A stretch of 64,000 nucleotides of DNA from Trichobilharzia regenti (lineage: Eukaryota; Platyhelminthes; Trematoda; Strigeidida; Schistosomatidae), in the NCBI GenBank assembly GCA_944472135.2, contig CALYDD020000376.1, forward strand, positions 31,247-95,246, read 5' to 3'. The notes under the pieces are model-generated. The model searched no databases and was not told the origin of the DNA. It worked only from the letters and a program-made list of their open reading frames with translations. Made by a program: the position numbers and the translations under genes. Position 1 is the first letter of the stretch. The number at the start of each line of letters is the position of its first letter. This document shows, piece after piece, positions 34,440-45,112 of the stretch.

Positions 34440-34960
34440 CAGTATCATCATTATTATTGCCTTTAATTCCTAGAAGAACATAGGGCTTCAGCCGCCCAAG
34501 TCTCCATTGAGTTCGGTTCTCTGCTATAGTTTTTACCTGGCTCCAAGTCAGCCCACATGCTTTCATCTCCTCTTCACATGACCTCCTCCATGTCACCCTC
34601 GCTCTGACGACCAACTCGCCGCTTCCCATTCAGGCGGGTTCTACTCGAGCAATGGCTTGTCTAGTGATGTCACTTGACGGTGTTTTTTCTCAGAGTATGA
34701 TCAATCCAATCCACCTCCATTTCTTCCTGCCTATTTGTTGCACAATCGGTTCCTGGTTGGCTCGCTATCAGCCAGAGATCCCTGTTGCTGATCTTTTCTG
34801 GCCGGCCATCTGAACTTGAGTGGTACTGAGCGAATACAGCTGTTGATGAAGGTCTGTAGTTTGTTTGAGGTGCTCTTTATGACGCGCCAAGTCTCTGATC
34901 CGTATAGTAGCACTGACTGACTTCACATTGGAGTTGATTTTGACTAAGTAATTCTTTGAT
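34440..34960 (-). mobile_element. RTE-like LINE family II, 3' part
   Basis: (ATT)n tail at 34449-34456. The minus-strand relics are MACARVTW-like ARVTWRRSCEEEMKACGLTW (34629-34408) and MLLYGSETWRVIKSTSNKLQ (34913-34731). Confidence 0.75.
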
Positions 34961-35810
34961 AATCTTAAGCTCTTCACAATTGAGACAGTCGTTCGACCAG
35001 ACACTCTACCGAGTTCCGTTTATATTTTTCAGAGATGCAAAACTCAAAAAAATGGTGAATGTACTAAATGGTCGATGTAATTTCCCTATAAAAACAATCC
35101 TTCTTAGTGTACTGTCATCCTCTCTCTCTTAGTCAAAGAGACCTTCAGGAATGAAATATTGTCATCATCTCTTTCTATGAAGGAAAGTTTATTGTTGAAG
35201 GTACAATATATTTCACTTGCCGAGTGTGTTCGTCACTTCATTCTTGTTTTTCATAAACCAGCCCGATCGATAGCTGCTTGCAAATCGCGATGACCCAACA
35301 GGCTAAACTAACCGGAACTATTGTTCCTGCAGGTCCTACCTACCATGCTAGGAAGGTTGTTAGGATAGCGATTAGAATAAAAGCAGTTACCGGCATTGAG
35401 TAGTAAGAACTTCTTTTTACAATCTGCTGAGGGTCTGTGGACGAAGTCGCACTGTCGCTGGGAAAAGGGATGTAACAGCAGTGAGGTATTTCCCTCAGAT
35501 GACCAGCATGCCTTCTCTCCACTCTGGAGAGAGAGGGTTAGAAAAGATCGACTCCAACAATTGTACATCCCGACTTAACCTAAGGTGGTCCCCGTAACCG
35601 ACGGTAAGCTTACTAATAAGGAACCGAACCAAGAAACCAAATCATATAGGCTCTGCGTGACAAGCCTCAAGCAGTTGTCCCCTGAACTCTGCGGTCGGGT
35701 AACACTAACCCTCTTTCTGTTTCAAGTACCTGAAGAATCAATCAACTTCTACGGTGTGGGCAGCCGGGAAGTAAAAACCGCCCAAGAGCACACAAAGCCT
35801 CCTCGTGGAT
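34961..35810. other. Unassigned sequence, partly GC-richer
   Basis: The block from about 35270 to 35810 is richer in G+C than its surroundings and interrupts a Penelope-like region. It may be an insertion of a different element, but no motif is recognised. Short frames on both strands overlap and none is convincing. Confidence 0.3.
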
Positions 35811-35814
35811 CATT

Positions 35815-36465
35815 CTCCTTTTCATAACCAGAAAAGTATCATCCAAATATCGACAGTAAAAATTCTAACTTATGAATTACTCCTTTCAATTGTCCATTCT
35901 CTAACTTAACAAGGAAAAAATTAACTATGATTGGACCTTATGAGGAGCCCATAGCCACACTCCTATCACAGTTTGTCTGTAGTATTACTTATTGTTAATA
36001 AGAAATGAACATTCACTGTACACCTTAAAATAAGTTCCTTCAAGGAGGATACAGAAATGCCGATGTCTATGTTTCGCTTAGTAATCTCATCATATATATA
36101 TATATAATCCCCAGTCTCAGTCAACTGTACACCGATGAATAAGGCGGATATATCAAAAGATATTTAAATCTCTTGTTCTTTCACAAATTCAAAGCTACCA
36201 TTTTTACGCCAAGCCTCACGAGTTCATCATCACACAGAAGTTGTGAGAGTTTCCATCGACCATTTAGCTGTTGGGTGATACGTGAATTAAGATATATATC
36301 CAGGAATGACCGAAGTAGTGAACCATTTTCATGCTCTTTTTTTCGGCAGTCCATTTCAATCTTGGTGTGACGGTATCCGTTGACTATCCGTAGTAATCTG
36401 GTTCAACCCCTAGCCATGACTCAATCAGTGGTTTTTAAGTCGTTTCAGCCGGATCAGTAACAGTT
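35815..36465 (-). mobile_element. Penelope-like element fragment, RT core
   Basis: On the minus strand a frame with a few breaks reads ITKRNIDIGISVSSLKELIL, VNVHFLLNNK and VAMGSS.GPIIVNFFLVKLE, then FY/CRYLDDTFLV across a frameshift. 'GVAMGSPLGP...' followed by a Y.DD box is the RT signature of Penelope-like elements. Upstream pieces at 36200-36440 correspond to the fingers region. Confidence 0.7.
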
Positions 36466-36494
36466 ATTGCTAACAACAAAAACATATCACCTCT

Positions 36495-37315
36495 AGACTG
36501 TCTGTTTTCGACATGGAATTTTTAACCAATGTGCACCAGTTCAAGTCGCCACACTCCATCCATGTAGCACACAAACCAAGAGATGAAATTAGAAGAAATG
36601 CATATTCGAGACAGTAGACAGGGATATGAGTCAAAAGGAATACTAATAACGAAGAACAAAACAGTTTCATTGGAAATCATAAGTCACAAGGAGTGGATGC
36701 ATCTGCACCAGCCATCACCGAGAACGATTTTGAGCCATGTCACCAATTATTTCCAGCCTTCATTGATTTTTACCGTCCCGAGGACCCCAACCGATCAGGA
36801 ACTCTACACCTTCCTACGTGACTGGCTTAGACTAACTGTTGTAGATTTCATTGACTGGTGAAGCCATGTTTTTGTTTGACTCCCGCTAGCTAGCTTTTTT
36901 CCAACCTGACCCTATATCCGCTAACATTGCTCGTCGAGGAAGGCGATGAGTAGGCATACGTAACACATGTCACGATCCCACTGAGTCGATGTAACTTCAC
37001 AACTTCATCGATTGATTTCCCCTGTTTACCTAGCACTCGACCGGCGCTTAACCTCAATATTGCTCACCTTATTATGCCACTTCACACGGGAGATAGAACG
37101 CAGGACCTATGATCAAAGACAGCAGCTAATTTTTCATGTCTTCCACTCTCAGTGGCCAGGTCTCACAGCTGGCCATAAAGGAGGACGGAGCGGACTGTTG
37201 AGCAGTACACCCGTCCTTTGGTCGATAGCCGGATATCTCGTCTACGCCAGAGACGGCGTAAACTGGCAAATGCGAAACGAGCCCCCTGTATCCGTGCTGA
37301 GAATTTGCTAACCTG
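36495..37315 (-). mobile_element. RTE-like LINE family I, 3' part
   Basis: Starts at the GACTGTCTGTTTTCGACATGG 3' end (about 36498) and runs through the untranslated region and the LRWLGH-equivalent region (36900-37050) to the FAYASLRRLW-like piece near 37260. It is similar to the palindrome-arm copies. Confidence 0.75.
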
Positions 37316-37466
37316 CCTCATGCCCAGCCTAACCTTCCCTCTTTACCAGACCAGTCTTATTACTGGCTTAACGAGATAAAAGAGTAGTACATCAGTGGCC
37401 GAGGATCAAACCCCGAACCACTTCAGTGGTTGACAAGCATTCTATATCGCTGTGCCACCGACGCAC
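37316..37466 (-). mobile_element. tRNA-derived SINE, type A, decayed
   Basis: On the minus strand GTGCGTCGGTGGCACAGCG begins at 37466, with a weak B box GGGGTTTGATCCTCGG, then TCTTTTATCTCGTTAAGCCAG and GGTTAGGCTGGGCATGAGGC as in the copy at 5536-5770. Confidence 0.7.
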
Positions 37467-37469
37467 TAT

Positions 37470-38761
37470 TAACCTACCTATACTATACGCAAAAAACACC
37501 TACCTACCTACCTACCTTGCGATTGATTTTTTCATCTTCACCTAACATATTCAATATGTTCAATAGAATGCAAAAGGAAACGCAGCCACATTTAATTCGT
37601 ATGCATTAGAAACATAATTAGACAAGAGATATGAAGAATACATCAAGTATTGGCTAAACAAATACCAGCCAGCATTAAACATACAATTCACAGCAAAAAA
37701 AACAAACAAAAACAAAATCAATATTTATTTTTTGTACTAATGATTGTGCAATTTAATAATAGAAAAGAGAACAGAAAGACAACGGTGGGGTGTCTCAACG
37801 ATGTTAGAATATTATTATTATTACATGAGTAGAAAGCATGAACAAACACGCAGAAAAAAACAGCACAGAATCTTAATCACAATGATACTGGAGACGCGTA
37901 AGATGTACAGCAGTGAAGTAGGTAGCAGGTGGCAGGCAGAGGAGAGAGAGAGAGAGAAAAGCTGGGAACCACACAAACACAAAGACGCCACTGTTTATAC
38001 AAAGCAAAAGTCAAAGAGAACACCAATCAATATGGCACAGTAAGTTGACTGACACTCAAATTTGATCACATTTGTACTTCACTTGTGTGTATGTGAGTGT
38101 GTTAGTATTTCGACGATATTCTCAAATCGCTTACCCTGAACAACAGAGTTATTGATAGAGGTGAGGAAGGAACTATCAAGGTGAAAGACTAGATTTTTTA
38201 TTCCAGTCCAATTCAACCTTGTTTTTTCTTGTAACCAAATAGTCTTAAACTTCGAGATCGTCGTCCTCCACCTGGACTTTTTCAAGAATACTTGTCTAAT
38301 TAACTGTTAGAAATAGTCAATCATGCGTTTTGTGTGACTTCAAGAGCGCTTTCAAAATCTCGCTAGTACTAGTAGCTGCATAATATTTACTCCCAAGTTC
38401 TCCCCTCCTCTCCTGTATCACGGATTTACTGCCAACCAACCGGGAGTTCCCTTGATTGGCATAAACACACGCAGCATTTATAGCCAATGGACCACCACCA
38501 CCACCAACAACATCAAAACACACCCTAGTATTTCGATTGGGCATTTAACTTCTCACAGTTTCTTCCTTCCATCCATCCTTTGTATCAATAACTTTGTTAA
38601 CAGACACAGTAGGATGATGACATAAGCTCTTTTTTTGTTGTTGTTTTTTTGGTAATGTATGCAGTCGGCTAAACACTTTTTTGTCCTTGTTCAATTTACA
38701 ACAACCGAGTGACGAGAAGAGAAGTACTCAACTTGTTTTTGGCGCCCAATTACATCAATAG
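37470..38761. other. Unassigned AT-rich sequence downstream of the host gene
   Basis: Includes (CCTA)n near 37495-37516 and A-rich stretches. A 75-aa minus-strand frame at 38544-38317 (with GGGGGPLAINAACVYANQ) is not recognised and could be chance. Confidence 0.3.
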
Positions 38762-38767
38762 TTTATT
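38762..38767 (-). terminator. Candidate poly(A) signal AATAAA of the TPRG1L-like gene
   Basis: This is the nearest AATAAA on the minus strand downstream of the stop at 39307, about 540 bp away. The intervening sequence is AT-rich and low in complexity, as expected of a fluke 3' UTR. It is only a hexamer match with no transcript support. Confidence 0.25.
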
Positions 38768-39306
38768 TTGTCTAATGTATATATATATATATATAATATC
38801 TTGTCACAGCCTGTCATAAAGTGTCACCAATTATTATTATGCAATCTAATCTAATCAATTCTAATCTAGGGTGATATATTATGATTGTAGTAAATAAAGA
38901 ATATATAGAAAAAGTGTGCAAAATGATACTCAATAGAAAAAATCAATCAGTGAAAACAAAAAAAATCGATAAAATTGATTGTCCCTGAGAAAGAAAGAGA
39001 GAGCGAGCGAGGGAGGGAGGGAGGGAGGGAAGGAGAAATAAAGGCAACGACAACAACAATAATAATTATAAATTGAAAAACAAGTCAAACGTAAAACAAA
39101 ACAAAATACTCACTGATATGTGCATGTTTAGGTGTTTGTGTGTGTTTGTGAATGCGTGTTCACGGAGGATTGTAATCCCTGAGTATCATCACAAAATGAT
39201 GAATAAAGCTCTATGATATGTGTGTGTGTGTGTGTATTGCGAGGAAAAGGACAACGACTAAGATAACGAAAACGACGACAGCTACACGTTGTCTTTTTTT
39301 GTCTTT
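38768..39306 (-). other. Probable 3' UTR of the TPRG1L-like gene, with simple repeats
   Basis: Lies between the stop codon and the candidate AATAAA. Contains (AT)n at 38779-38795, (GGGA)n at 39010-39031 and a TG repeat near 39219-39234. No coding potential is seen. The UTR assignment is an inference from position. Confidence 0.4.
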
Positions 39307-39420
39307 CTAAAAGCTGACACCATTACGATCTTTACAGAAGCCCAGATTACTTTGATTATAGACGACAGTGAAGAAGTTGACATGTGAATTTAAACAAATA
39401 TTGGCATATTCAACTGCCAC
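39307..39420 (-). CDS. TPRG1L: TPRG1/TPRG1L-like protein, terminal coding exon
   Basis: This is a 38-codon terminal exon on the minus strand, entered in phase 0 after an acceptor TTTTCTAG at 39421 and ending at TAG (39307-39309). It begins VAVEYANICLNSHVNFF and ends NLGFCKDRNGVSF. Vertebrate TPRG1L ends with a comparable stretch, a short segment after a polybasic or 'RP' strand that finishes G(K/V)(I/S)GF-like. Position, phase and ending all agree with it being the last exon of the same gene as 42674-42890. It is too short to be convincing alone; the confidence comes from co-linearity. Confidence 0.75.
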   Translation of the reverse strand: MAVEYANICLNSHVNFFTVVYNQSNLGFCKDRNGVSF

Positions 39421-39589
39421 CTAGAAAACACAAAAAACAGAAAAAGAGTGGTGTGTGTGCAGGTGGAGGAAGGAGAGAAAACAGCATGCAGTAGGATAGT
39501 ATAGACTCACAAGTGTCTGTCTGTGCACCAAGTGGTGCTCGGGAGGCACACAAAAATGAGAGAACAGGCAGGCAGGCGGCTTTAGACCA

Positions 39590-40655
39590 GGAAGAGAGTG
39601 AGTGTATTGATCATACCTACAGTCACCTTTCGACAGATTCTAGAAAAATAAGGAATTCTTACCGGCGTCCAACAATCATTATATTTTTCGACCTAAAGGC
39701 GTCATTCGATTCTGTCGACCGACAGATACTCTGTCAATGTTTGGCTGTCACGGGAATGTCGAGAGAATACATTACACTGGTCAAGACACTCTATTCGAAG
39801 TCATGCAGTCAGTCAGGTAAGAGCTTACGGCGAGTTGTCATCTGAAGTGGTGACAACTAGTGGTGTCCGACAGGGATGCCACTATCCCCATTTCTATTCA
39901 GTTTCATCATGGATGTACTGATGGACTTAACCCTAACTCACTTGAGTGACTCATAGATTGACTTGTTACCACCAGGGTATGAATAATCTCGTTAACTTAG
40001 AATATGCAGATGATATAGTCCTCCCTCCTGGTGAAGACGCTGACAAAATACATTAGAGTCTTCTGAACACCTTGATCACTGATCAGCAATCTTCGAATGT
40101 TTGGCATGTAATGTAAGATGTGAGATGATATTACAGTACTGGACTACACTGACTCCCAGTTTGAAATAGGAAGTGAAGTGGTAGAGCACGTTGACCGCTC
40201 CACTTATTGGGGAAGTACCATTAGACCGAACTGGTCGATCTCTGACGAAATCTCAGCACGGATACAGAGGGCTAGTTTTGCATATGCCAGTTTACGCCGC
40301 CTCTGGCGTAGACGTGACACGTAGGAAGGCGTAGAGTTTCTGACTGGTTGGGATCCTTGGGAACGGTAAAAACCAATGAAGGCTGGAAACAATTGGTGAT
40401 ATGGCTCAAAATCTCCGTTGTCAATGGCTGGTGCAGATGCATCCACTGCATGTGACTTATGATTTCCAATGAAACTGTTTTGTTGTTCGTTATTAGTATT
40501 CCTTTTTACTCATATCCCTGTCTACTGTCTCGAATATGCATTTCTTCTAATTTCTTCTGTTGCTTTGTTTGCTACATGGAGGGAGTGTGGCGACTTGAAC
40601 TGGTGCACATTGCGGTGCAAAGTTCTATGTCGAAAACAGACAGACAGGTAGTGTC
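39590..40655 (+). mobile_element. RTE-like LINE family I in the last intron, plus strand
   Basis: RT pieces FFDLKASFDSVDRQILCQCL and REYITLVKTLYSKSCSQSGK are followed, after a one-base deletion, by the PLSPFLFSFIMDVLMDLTL region, LEYADDIVLPPGEDADK, and GSTIRPNWSISDEISARIQR. The C-terminal domain is then skipped and the 3' UTR runs to GTCGAAAACAGACAGACAGG (40655). It forms an inverted pair with 40740-41890. Confidence 0.75.
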
Positions 40656-40739
40656 TGTCTGCGTAGTATGCTTGTCTGACGAGAGATTATTGTTATTATT
40701 ATTATTTCTACCGGATATCAACAGGAAGCGAGAGTAGAC

Positions 40740-41890
40740 TGACTGCTTTCAACATTGATTTGTTTCCAGCCAGTGGATCACAGCAGGCCAACGATCTCAA
40801 TCAGGAAGCTTACACCTCCCTATGTGGTTGATTCAAATCAACTGTCAAGCATTTTATGCACGGATTCCGAGTTTTTGTTCTAACAACACCACCAGCTCTT
40901 CGACAGCATTTGACCGTCGAAAAAGGTGAAGGTTAGAAATGCGCAACATGCGTGTCCTATCCATCTTGGTCAGTGTAGCTTCACAAACTCATAGATTGAT
41001 TCTCTCTCTCTCTCCTTATCTTACAATCTATGCCTAAAACTTCAATATTACCCAAACACACACTATTACCACCACCTAAGACGAGAGATGAAACGTGTGA
41101 AAAACGATGGCTAGGCTTTTCATGCCTACCACATTTCAATATCCATGTCTTGCTTACAGCTGTAGAGGAAGACGACGCAGCGAACTACTGCTGAGCAGTA
41201 GACGCATCATTTGACCGATCGAAAGAATGTCAGCCGGATATTATGTCTACATCAGAGATCATGTAGGTTGACGAATGCCACATGAACCTTTTGTATCCGT
41301 GTTGATATTTCGTCAGAAATCGGTCTGTTGGGCGCCAGTGCAACTTCCCAAATAAGTGAAGTGGTCAACAAGCTCAGCCATCACTCCACTCCCTATTTCT
41401 AAGCTAAGAGTCAGTGTAGTCCAGTCCTGTAGCCTCATCATCACACATTTGACAGAGGGAGCGAATCACATGGCAAACATTCGAAGATTGCTGATCAGTG
41501 ATCAAGGTGTTCAGAAGACTCTAATGTATTTTGTCAGCGTCTTCACCCAGGAGGGAGGACTATATCATCTGCATATTCTAAGTTAACGAGATTATTCATA
41601 CCCTGGTGGTAACAAGTCAATCTATGAGTCACTCAAGTGAGTTAGGGTTAAGTCCATTAGTACATCCATGATGAAACTGAATAGAAATGGGGATAGTGGG
41701 CATCCCTGTCGGACACCACTAGTTGTCACCACTTCAGATGACAACTCGCCGTAAGCTTTACCTGGCTGACTGCATGACTTCGAATAGAGTGTCTTGACAG
41801 TGTAATGTATTCTCTCGACATTCCCGTGACAGCCAGACATTGACAGAGTACCTCTCGGTCGACAGAATCGAATAACCCCCTTTGGTCAAG
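40740..41890 (-). mobile_element. RTE-like LINE family I in the last intron, minus strand
   Basis: The minus-strand RT piece at 41840-41622 reads YTVKTLYSKSCSQPGKAYGE and GVRQGCPLSPFLFSFIMDVL, then stops at the same TAG after LTHLSDS as in the copy at 39590-40655. The outer parts toward 40740 are strongly diverged. Confidence 0.75.
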
Positions 41891-41939
41891 AAACATGACA
41901 ATTATTGGACACAGGACAGTAAGTATGTCGAAGGGTGAA

Positions 41940-42410
41940 TTATTATTATTACTTCCTAAAATTCCTAGAGGAACAAAGGGTTTAAGCCGAGCGTCTCCAT
42001 TGCGTTCGGTTCTCTGCTAGAGTTTTCACGTGTCTCCAAGTCTACTCACATGCTTTCATCTCCTCTTCACATGACTCCCTCCAAGTCACCTTTGGATGAC
42101 CAACTCGCCGGCTCTCTTTTGGGTTCCTGTCGACCTATGGCTTGTCTAGTGATGTCACTTGACGGTCTTTTTCTCAGAGTATGACCAATCCAATCCACCT
42201 CCATTTCTTCTTGCATATTTGTTGCACAATCGGTTCCTGGTTGGTTTGTTCATTGCCAGAGATCCCTCCCTGTTGCTGATCTTTTCTGGCCGGCCATTTG
42301 AACTTGAGTGGTACTGAGCGAAGACACCTGTTAATGAAGGTGTGTATTTTGTTTGATGTGCTTTTGATGAGACGCGCCAAGTCTCTGATCCGTGAAGTGG
42401 CACTGACTCG
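41940..42410 (-). mobile_element. RTE-like LINE family II, 3' part, in the last intron
   Basis: The (ATT)n tail at 41939-41951 and the minus-strand piece MPLHGSETWRVSSKAHQTKY (42403-42155) identify it. It is close to the copy at 34440-34960. It ends about 260 bp before the exon at 42674. Confidence 0.75.
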
Positions 42411-42673
42411 AAGGGTGTATATATGATTAAAAAACACAGGGTACACCACTGATGAAATCAGCCCCAAACGAAAGAAATGGACATCCAGTTTTTTGGATGT
42501 CCGGATGACAGGCAAGCACTACTGGTTCCTGTGAGTAGTTAATAACAACTAATCATCCCAAACCAGTCAATGGTATGTATACCTGCACATAAACATCAAC
42601 AGAAGAAACAAAATGGGACTCACACACACACACAGAATATACATATAGTATAGAATAGCGCATAAAGACTAAC

Positions 42674-42890
42674 CTCAACACCTAATGTAGACAATGTAGT
42701 GGAAATAGTTGACAGTGCCAGATCAACATCGAATAGATCTTTATTCGGTAATAGTTCAGGTGAATAATAACACGGGTGATGATGTAATATTGTCATTGGA
42801 ACATCTTTTGACACTGGATTCCAACGATCTAACCATTTTGTTTGTTGAATATCACCCCAAATCAGTTGGACAGCACCATAATTACGTTCG
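42674..42890 (-). CDS. TPRG1L: TPRG1/TPRG1L-like protein, internal coding exon with RWNP motif
   Basis: This is a 217-nt exon on the minus strand. The acceptor ends CTTTTAG at 42891 and the donor is GTTAGT from 42673. Its first base completes the phase-2 codon left open by the exon at 60531-60704. It then encodes 72 codons running ERNYGAVQLIWGD through DRWNPVSKDVPMTILHHHP to STLGVE and ends in phase 0. The segment 'G..(I/L).W.......(I/L)(N/D)RWNP.S..VP....(T/H)..HP' is the signature stretch of the TPRG1L family. The upstream intron (42891-60530) contains the 15-kb palindrome, and the downstream intron (39421-42673) contains two inverted RTE-like copies. The only ATGs in this frame lie inside the exon or the intron, so the longer open frame around it is not a standalone gene. 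Confidence 0.83.
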
Positions 42891-43071
42891 CTAAAAGTAG
42901 AAGAATAAAAAAAAAGAGAAAACAAAAAAAAATCGATATTGTGATGTATGCTAAAAGACTGACATGTCAGTGTGATGGGAGAGCTGTGCCTGCTAGCCGA
43001 TACCTGCAGCGACATCAATTGCCGTCAATGTTTACATCCTAAATCTTGATCATGACAACAACAAAAACACA

Positions 43072-43335
43072 CGAGAACAAAGACTAATTCAACAACCAAT
43101 CACAGTAAACTTAGCGTGGGCGGATACGATTAGCAAATAAATATATCACCGGCCTGTCTAAGAAACAGCAACAAAGCGATGACAGAATAACCTTCAGCAG
43201 GAAAACAACCAATCAGAAGACGTTGTTTCTATGCTAACAATACCGAATATAAAAAATGTACATAAAAATCTATAAATATCTGTTGATTTTCTCAATAGAC
43301 GATCTGTTGCCTGGCCCTTGTCTCCTGTCGTTATA
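43072..43335 (+). mobile_element. Degenerate LTR fragment next to the palindrome edge
   Basis: The blocks CAACAACCAATCACAGTAAA, CTATAAATATCTGTTGAT and CTGTTGCCTGGCCCTTGTC identify the 3' part of an LTR of the local family. Its end (GTCGTTATA) lies about 30 bp left of the point where the palindrome begins. Confidence 0.7.
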
Positions 43336-43363
43336 GTATTAGTAGTAGTAGCAATTGTAGATT

Positions 43364-43515
43364 GACATGGAGGAGATCGTGTGAAGAGGAGTTGAAACAG
43401 TATGGACTAACATGGATTCAGGTGAAAAGTACAGCAGAAGACAGTAACAAGTGGAGACGTGAAGTTGAAGCCCTGTGTTCCACTAGAAACCAAGGGAACA
43501 ATAATAATAATAATG
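43364..43515 (+). mobile_element. RTE-like LINE family II, truncated 3' end at the left palindrome edge
   Basis: TGGAGGAGATCGTGTGAAGA to GGAACAATAATAATAAT is the mirror of 58515-58668. The rest of the element is missing here, so the duplication breakpoint lies within the element at about 43364. Confidence 0.8.
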
Positions 43516-43606
43516 ATAACAATAACATTTTGATCTTCTATTTGATTTAATAATAACCCTTTGGGAACACGTTCTTTCCAATGAGGATGTTAGAACATTT
43601 TGTCGG

Positions 43607-43732
43607 TCCTACTTGTATGTCACCACAACTGATCAGGTGGAGAGAGCCTGGATAACCCAAAACTTCCTTCTCTCTCTCTCTATTGTATACATTTTCCCAC
43701 TCGTTCAGTTTGTTTTAGTCGATTGAGATATG
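43607..43732. other. 126-bp segment present only in the left palindrome arm
   Basis: In the right arm GTCGG is joined directly to ACCTCTAATAGG (about 58430-58437), while on the left 126 bp separate them, including a (TC)n run. At most one base is shared at the join. It is either a deletion on the right or an insertion on the left. Confidence 0.8.
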
Positions 43733-44264
43733 ACCTCTAATAGGTCATATTTAAAGTGTTTACAAGCTCCTGTCTAATTCGCAAATTCCTACTAATCTTG
43801 AAGAATGGTCTGATTGTGGCTGGCAACATATTGCAATCCATGAGATAACTGTTCTTCACTTATGTCTTTGATTGTCAAAATGTACTTCTGAACATCTAAC
43901 AATAGACTTTCAACTAGATATTATGGATTTCTTGAAGCAGAGACAAAGCAGATATATCATCACATTTTGATGTGGTTGTGTTCAGGAAGCTTTCATCGCC
44001 ACCCCCCAACCAGGCGACATCTTCAGCGCCCATACTTCAATTCGAATTGAAGTGAACTTTTAAATTTCTCCACGAGTATATTAATCATCTCTGCTGGTCG
44101 GTGACCTTGGACGAGATTGGTTATTTTTGTGTGTTTTCATACCTTTTAGACTACTTCTATTGGAACTGATTGTTTCTTTGACTTGAAATTTGACCCTTTG
44201 TGTGTGTGTAAGGTTTCTTTGTTTTCCGTTGATAAATTTTGTCTATCTCGATGTGTCTATTGAT

Positions 44265-44440
44265 TCATGGAATCAAGGATAACGCGTATTTCATCCTATT
44301 CCAGATTCATCATCTGGATGTACCTGCATTTCCCAGTGAGTGATGATGTTCCCACTGAGGCTCAAACCCAGTGGCCATAGGTTCAAACGCCAAAGTGTCA
44401 TCCACAGGACCGATTGGGCCACGAGAGCCACACGCCCCCC
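44265..44440 (-). mobile_element. Smalpha-type SINE with mutated hammerhead, left arm
   Basis: Mirror of 57725-57910. The tRNA-like head is GTGGCTCTCGTGGCCCAATC with B box GGGTTTGAGCC. The hammerhead at 44265-44325 (minus) reads CATCCAGATGATGAATC, GGAATAGGATGAAATACGCG. The first core has A for C, and a further C-to-T change relative to the right arm breaks the stem II closing GGAC. Confidence 0.8.
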
Positions 44441-44754
44441 TCATGAGTAACACGTAATATTAATTATGTAATTCGATTTTGACGTTTGAAACTGTGGGCA
44501 CTGGGTTCCAGCCTTGGTCGGAGCATCACCACTCACTGCAGAATGCACATCTAGCTGGCAGACAACTCTCAAAATAGGAGAAAAAAAATGCGCGTTACCC
44601 TGGATTACACTGCTAGTCACCCCACCATCCACCAATTAATTATACTCTGATCTTATGTTTGGCAAAAGTTGCTTGTGACTGTAATTCTACTGATCTTTGA
44701 CAACTGGATATTGATGCAGTCAATAAAAATTACTCTTCAAATATATTGTCAACC

Positions 44755-45095
44755 ATAATAATGATAATAATTACAGTTTTATTGTAGACAATGTTTACAA
44801 AGTGTACAGTGTGTATGAATTTAGCAAAGGTAAGAATGGTTGACCTCAAGAAGATAAGTAATTCAGAAAACAGCACACCAAGAACAACACTGCATGCCTT
44901 AAAACACAACTACAAAATAGGGTGGGAGAGTGTCCAAATTCTAAAAATAATATAAGTAGATGGAGAGAGAGAGAGATTGGTTACTGAATCCTGCCTGGTT
45001 CATCGAGTCTACACACCTAACAAACCATATACAACATAATTGACTCAATGCAAAATACCAGAAATATGTATGGAAGATATTATTACCACCAGTCT
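44755..45095 (+). mobile_element. Penelope-like element relic (C-terminal end of GIY-YIG), left arm
   Basis: The plus strand reads LAKVRMVDLKKISNSENSTP, TLHALKHNYKIGWESVQIL and then an INRW-like end. This corresponds to the stretch after YIG...EHKNL in the copies at 22680-23840 and 63160-64000. The YIG part itself is absent. It is cut at its right by the RTE-like copy. Confidence 0.7.
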
Positions 45096-45112
45096 GTCAG
45101 TTTTCGACATAG

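Noticed and set aside
38317..38544. 75-aa minus-strand frame with a Gly run, considered as another host exon
   Set aside because: It lies downstream of the terminal exon, has no convincing acceptor or donor and matches no family known to me.
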